From positions 1-36,219 of the forward strand of contig JAFEGC010000002.1 of the NCBI GenBank assembly GCA_018240265.1: DNA of 36,219 nt. Direction: 5' to 3'. The translations under genes and the position numbers were made by a program. Origin of the DNA: Pseudomonadota bacterium. GTDB lineage: Bacteria; Pseudomonadota; Gammaproteobacteria; Steroidobacterales; Steroidobacteraceae. The notes beneath the pieces are model-generated. The model did not search any database and had not been told where the DNA came from. It saw nothing but the letters and a program-made list of their open reading frames with translations. Shown here piece after piece: positions 35,744 to 36,219 of this stretch. Each line of letters opens with the position of its first letter. Position 1 is the first letter of the stretch.

Positions 35744-36219
35744 ACCGCGACAAGCTCGCGCGGCTGATCAGTCCGCGCAGCATCTGTCTGATCGGCGCCG
35801 GCGACTGGACCGACGCCGTCGCGCTGGGCAGCAAGCGCATCGGCTTCCAGGGCGAGCTGTGGCGCGTGCACCCGAAGCGCCCGCACACGGCCGAGTACCA
35901 CTACTACCGCAGCATCGACGAACTGCCGGCCGCGCCCGATGCCACTTTCCTGGCCGTGCCGCGCCAGCAGGCGCCGGAAGTCGTCGGCCAGCTCGCGGCG
36001 CGCGGCGCCGGTGGCTTCGTGTGTTTCGCCTCGGGTTTCGCCGAAACCGGCACCGAGCAAGGCCGGCGGCTGTCGGCCGAGCTGGAACGTGCGGCCGGCG
36101 AGCTGCCCTTCTTCGGGCCCAACTGCTACGGCATCATGAACTACTTCGACCGCGTGGCGCTGTGGCCGGACCAGGTGGTGGGCGAGCCGGTGCAGCGCGG
36201 CGTGGCGCTGATCTGCCAG
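35740..36219 (+). CDS. ADP-forming acyl-CoA synthetase family protein (3' end outside window)
   Basis: 160 codons are present and the gene runs off the right edge. Its ATG overlaps the thioesterase stop by four bases. The visible part is the N-terminal CoA-binding Rossmann domain of NDP-forming acetyl-CoA synthetases/succinyl-CoA ligase alpha-like proteins. It starts LISPRSICLIGAGDW and continues with DATFLAVPRQQAPEVVGQLAARGAGGFVCFASGFAE, then GPNCYGIMNY, the GPN-C-G turn of the family. Such proteins interconvert acyl-CoA and acid with ATP/ADP. In this operon it could make carnitinyl- or another short acyl-CoA, or recover energy from betainyl-CoA, but the substrate cannot be told from the fragment. 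The phosphohistidine segment and ATP-grasp domain lie outside the window. Confidence 0.8.
   Translation, partial: MNRDKLARLISPRSICLIGAGDWTDAVALGSKRIGFQGELWRVHPKRPHTAEYHYYRSIDELPAAPDATFLAVPRQQAPEVVGQLAARGAGGFVCFASGFAETGTEQGRRLSAELERAAGELPFFGPNCYGIMNYFDRVALWPDQVVGEPVQRGVALICQ

Overview
High-GC proteobacterial DNA, most likely from a gammaproteobacterium able to respire nitrate (Steroidobacter/Nevskia/Xanthomonadales-like by general style; this is an inference and no marker gene is present to fix it). No tRNA, rRNA, CRISPR array, transposase or integrase was seen. Coding density is very high, and most neighbouring genes in a block overlap by 1-4 bases.

Region 1 (1-13434, all minus strand) is a nitrate-respiration island. 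Read in the direction of transcription it is narX-narL, narK1-narK2-narG-narH-narJ-narI, then an outer-membrane beta-barrel of the alginate-export family that runs off the left edge. NarX senses nitrate/nitrite and NarL is its regulator. NarK1 and NarK2 carry nitrate in and nitrite out. NarGHI is the membrane-bound molybdenum nitrate reductase and NarJ its chaperone. The catalytic and metal-binding residues that could be placed are intact.

Region 2 (13675-27050, minus strand) is one two-gene unit with a 4-base overlap. It encodes a 3027-residue exported repeat protein (eight DUF11-like domains, a long SdrD_B/Cna-B-type array, a further DUF11 and SdrD-like domain, and a degenerate OmpA-like C-terminus). 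The second gene encodes a 1431-residue protein with an N-terminal OmpA peptidoglycan-binding domain and a large C-terminal beta-rich, probably barrel-forming part. Together they look like a giant cell-surface or envelope fibre and its dedicated outer-membrane partner. No sortase motif or known secretion cassette accompanies them.

Region 3 (27281-36219) is a choline/carnitine-to-glycine-betaine locus arranged divergently around an AT-rich operator region. On the minus strand lie a BetI-BetB fusion (TetR-type choline repressor joined in frame to betaine aldehyde dehydrogenase) and betA (choline dehydrogenase). On the plus strand lie a fusion of the choline-binding protein to the ABC permease (ChoX-ChoW), the ATPase ChoV, then a dehydrocarnitine-cleaving BKACE enzyme, a betainyl-CoA-type thioesterase and the start of an ADP-forming acyl-CoA synthetase. 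Choline would be imported and oxidised in two steps to glycine betaine; carnitine-derived dehydrocarnitine would reach the same product through betainyl-CoA.

The most unusual points are the BetI-BetB regulator-enzyme fusion (an arrangement like PutA), the ChoX-ChoW fusion beside it, and the giant DUF11/SdrD protein with its OmpA-barrel partner, including a regular long/short alternation of the SdrD repeats.
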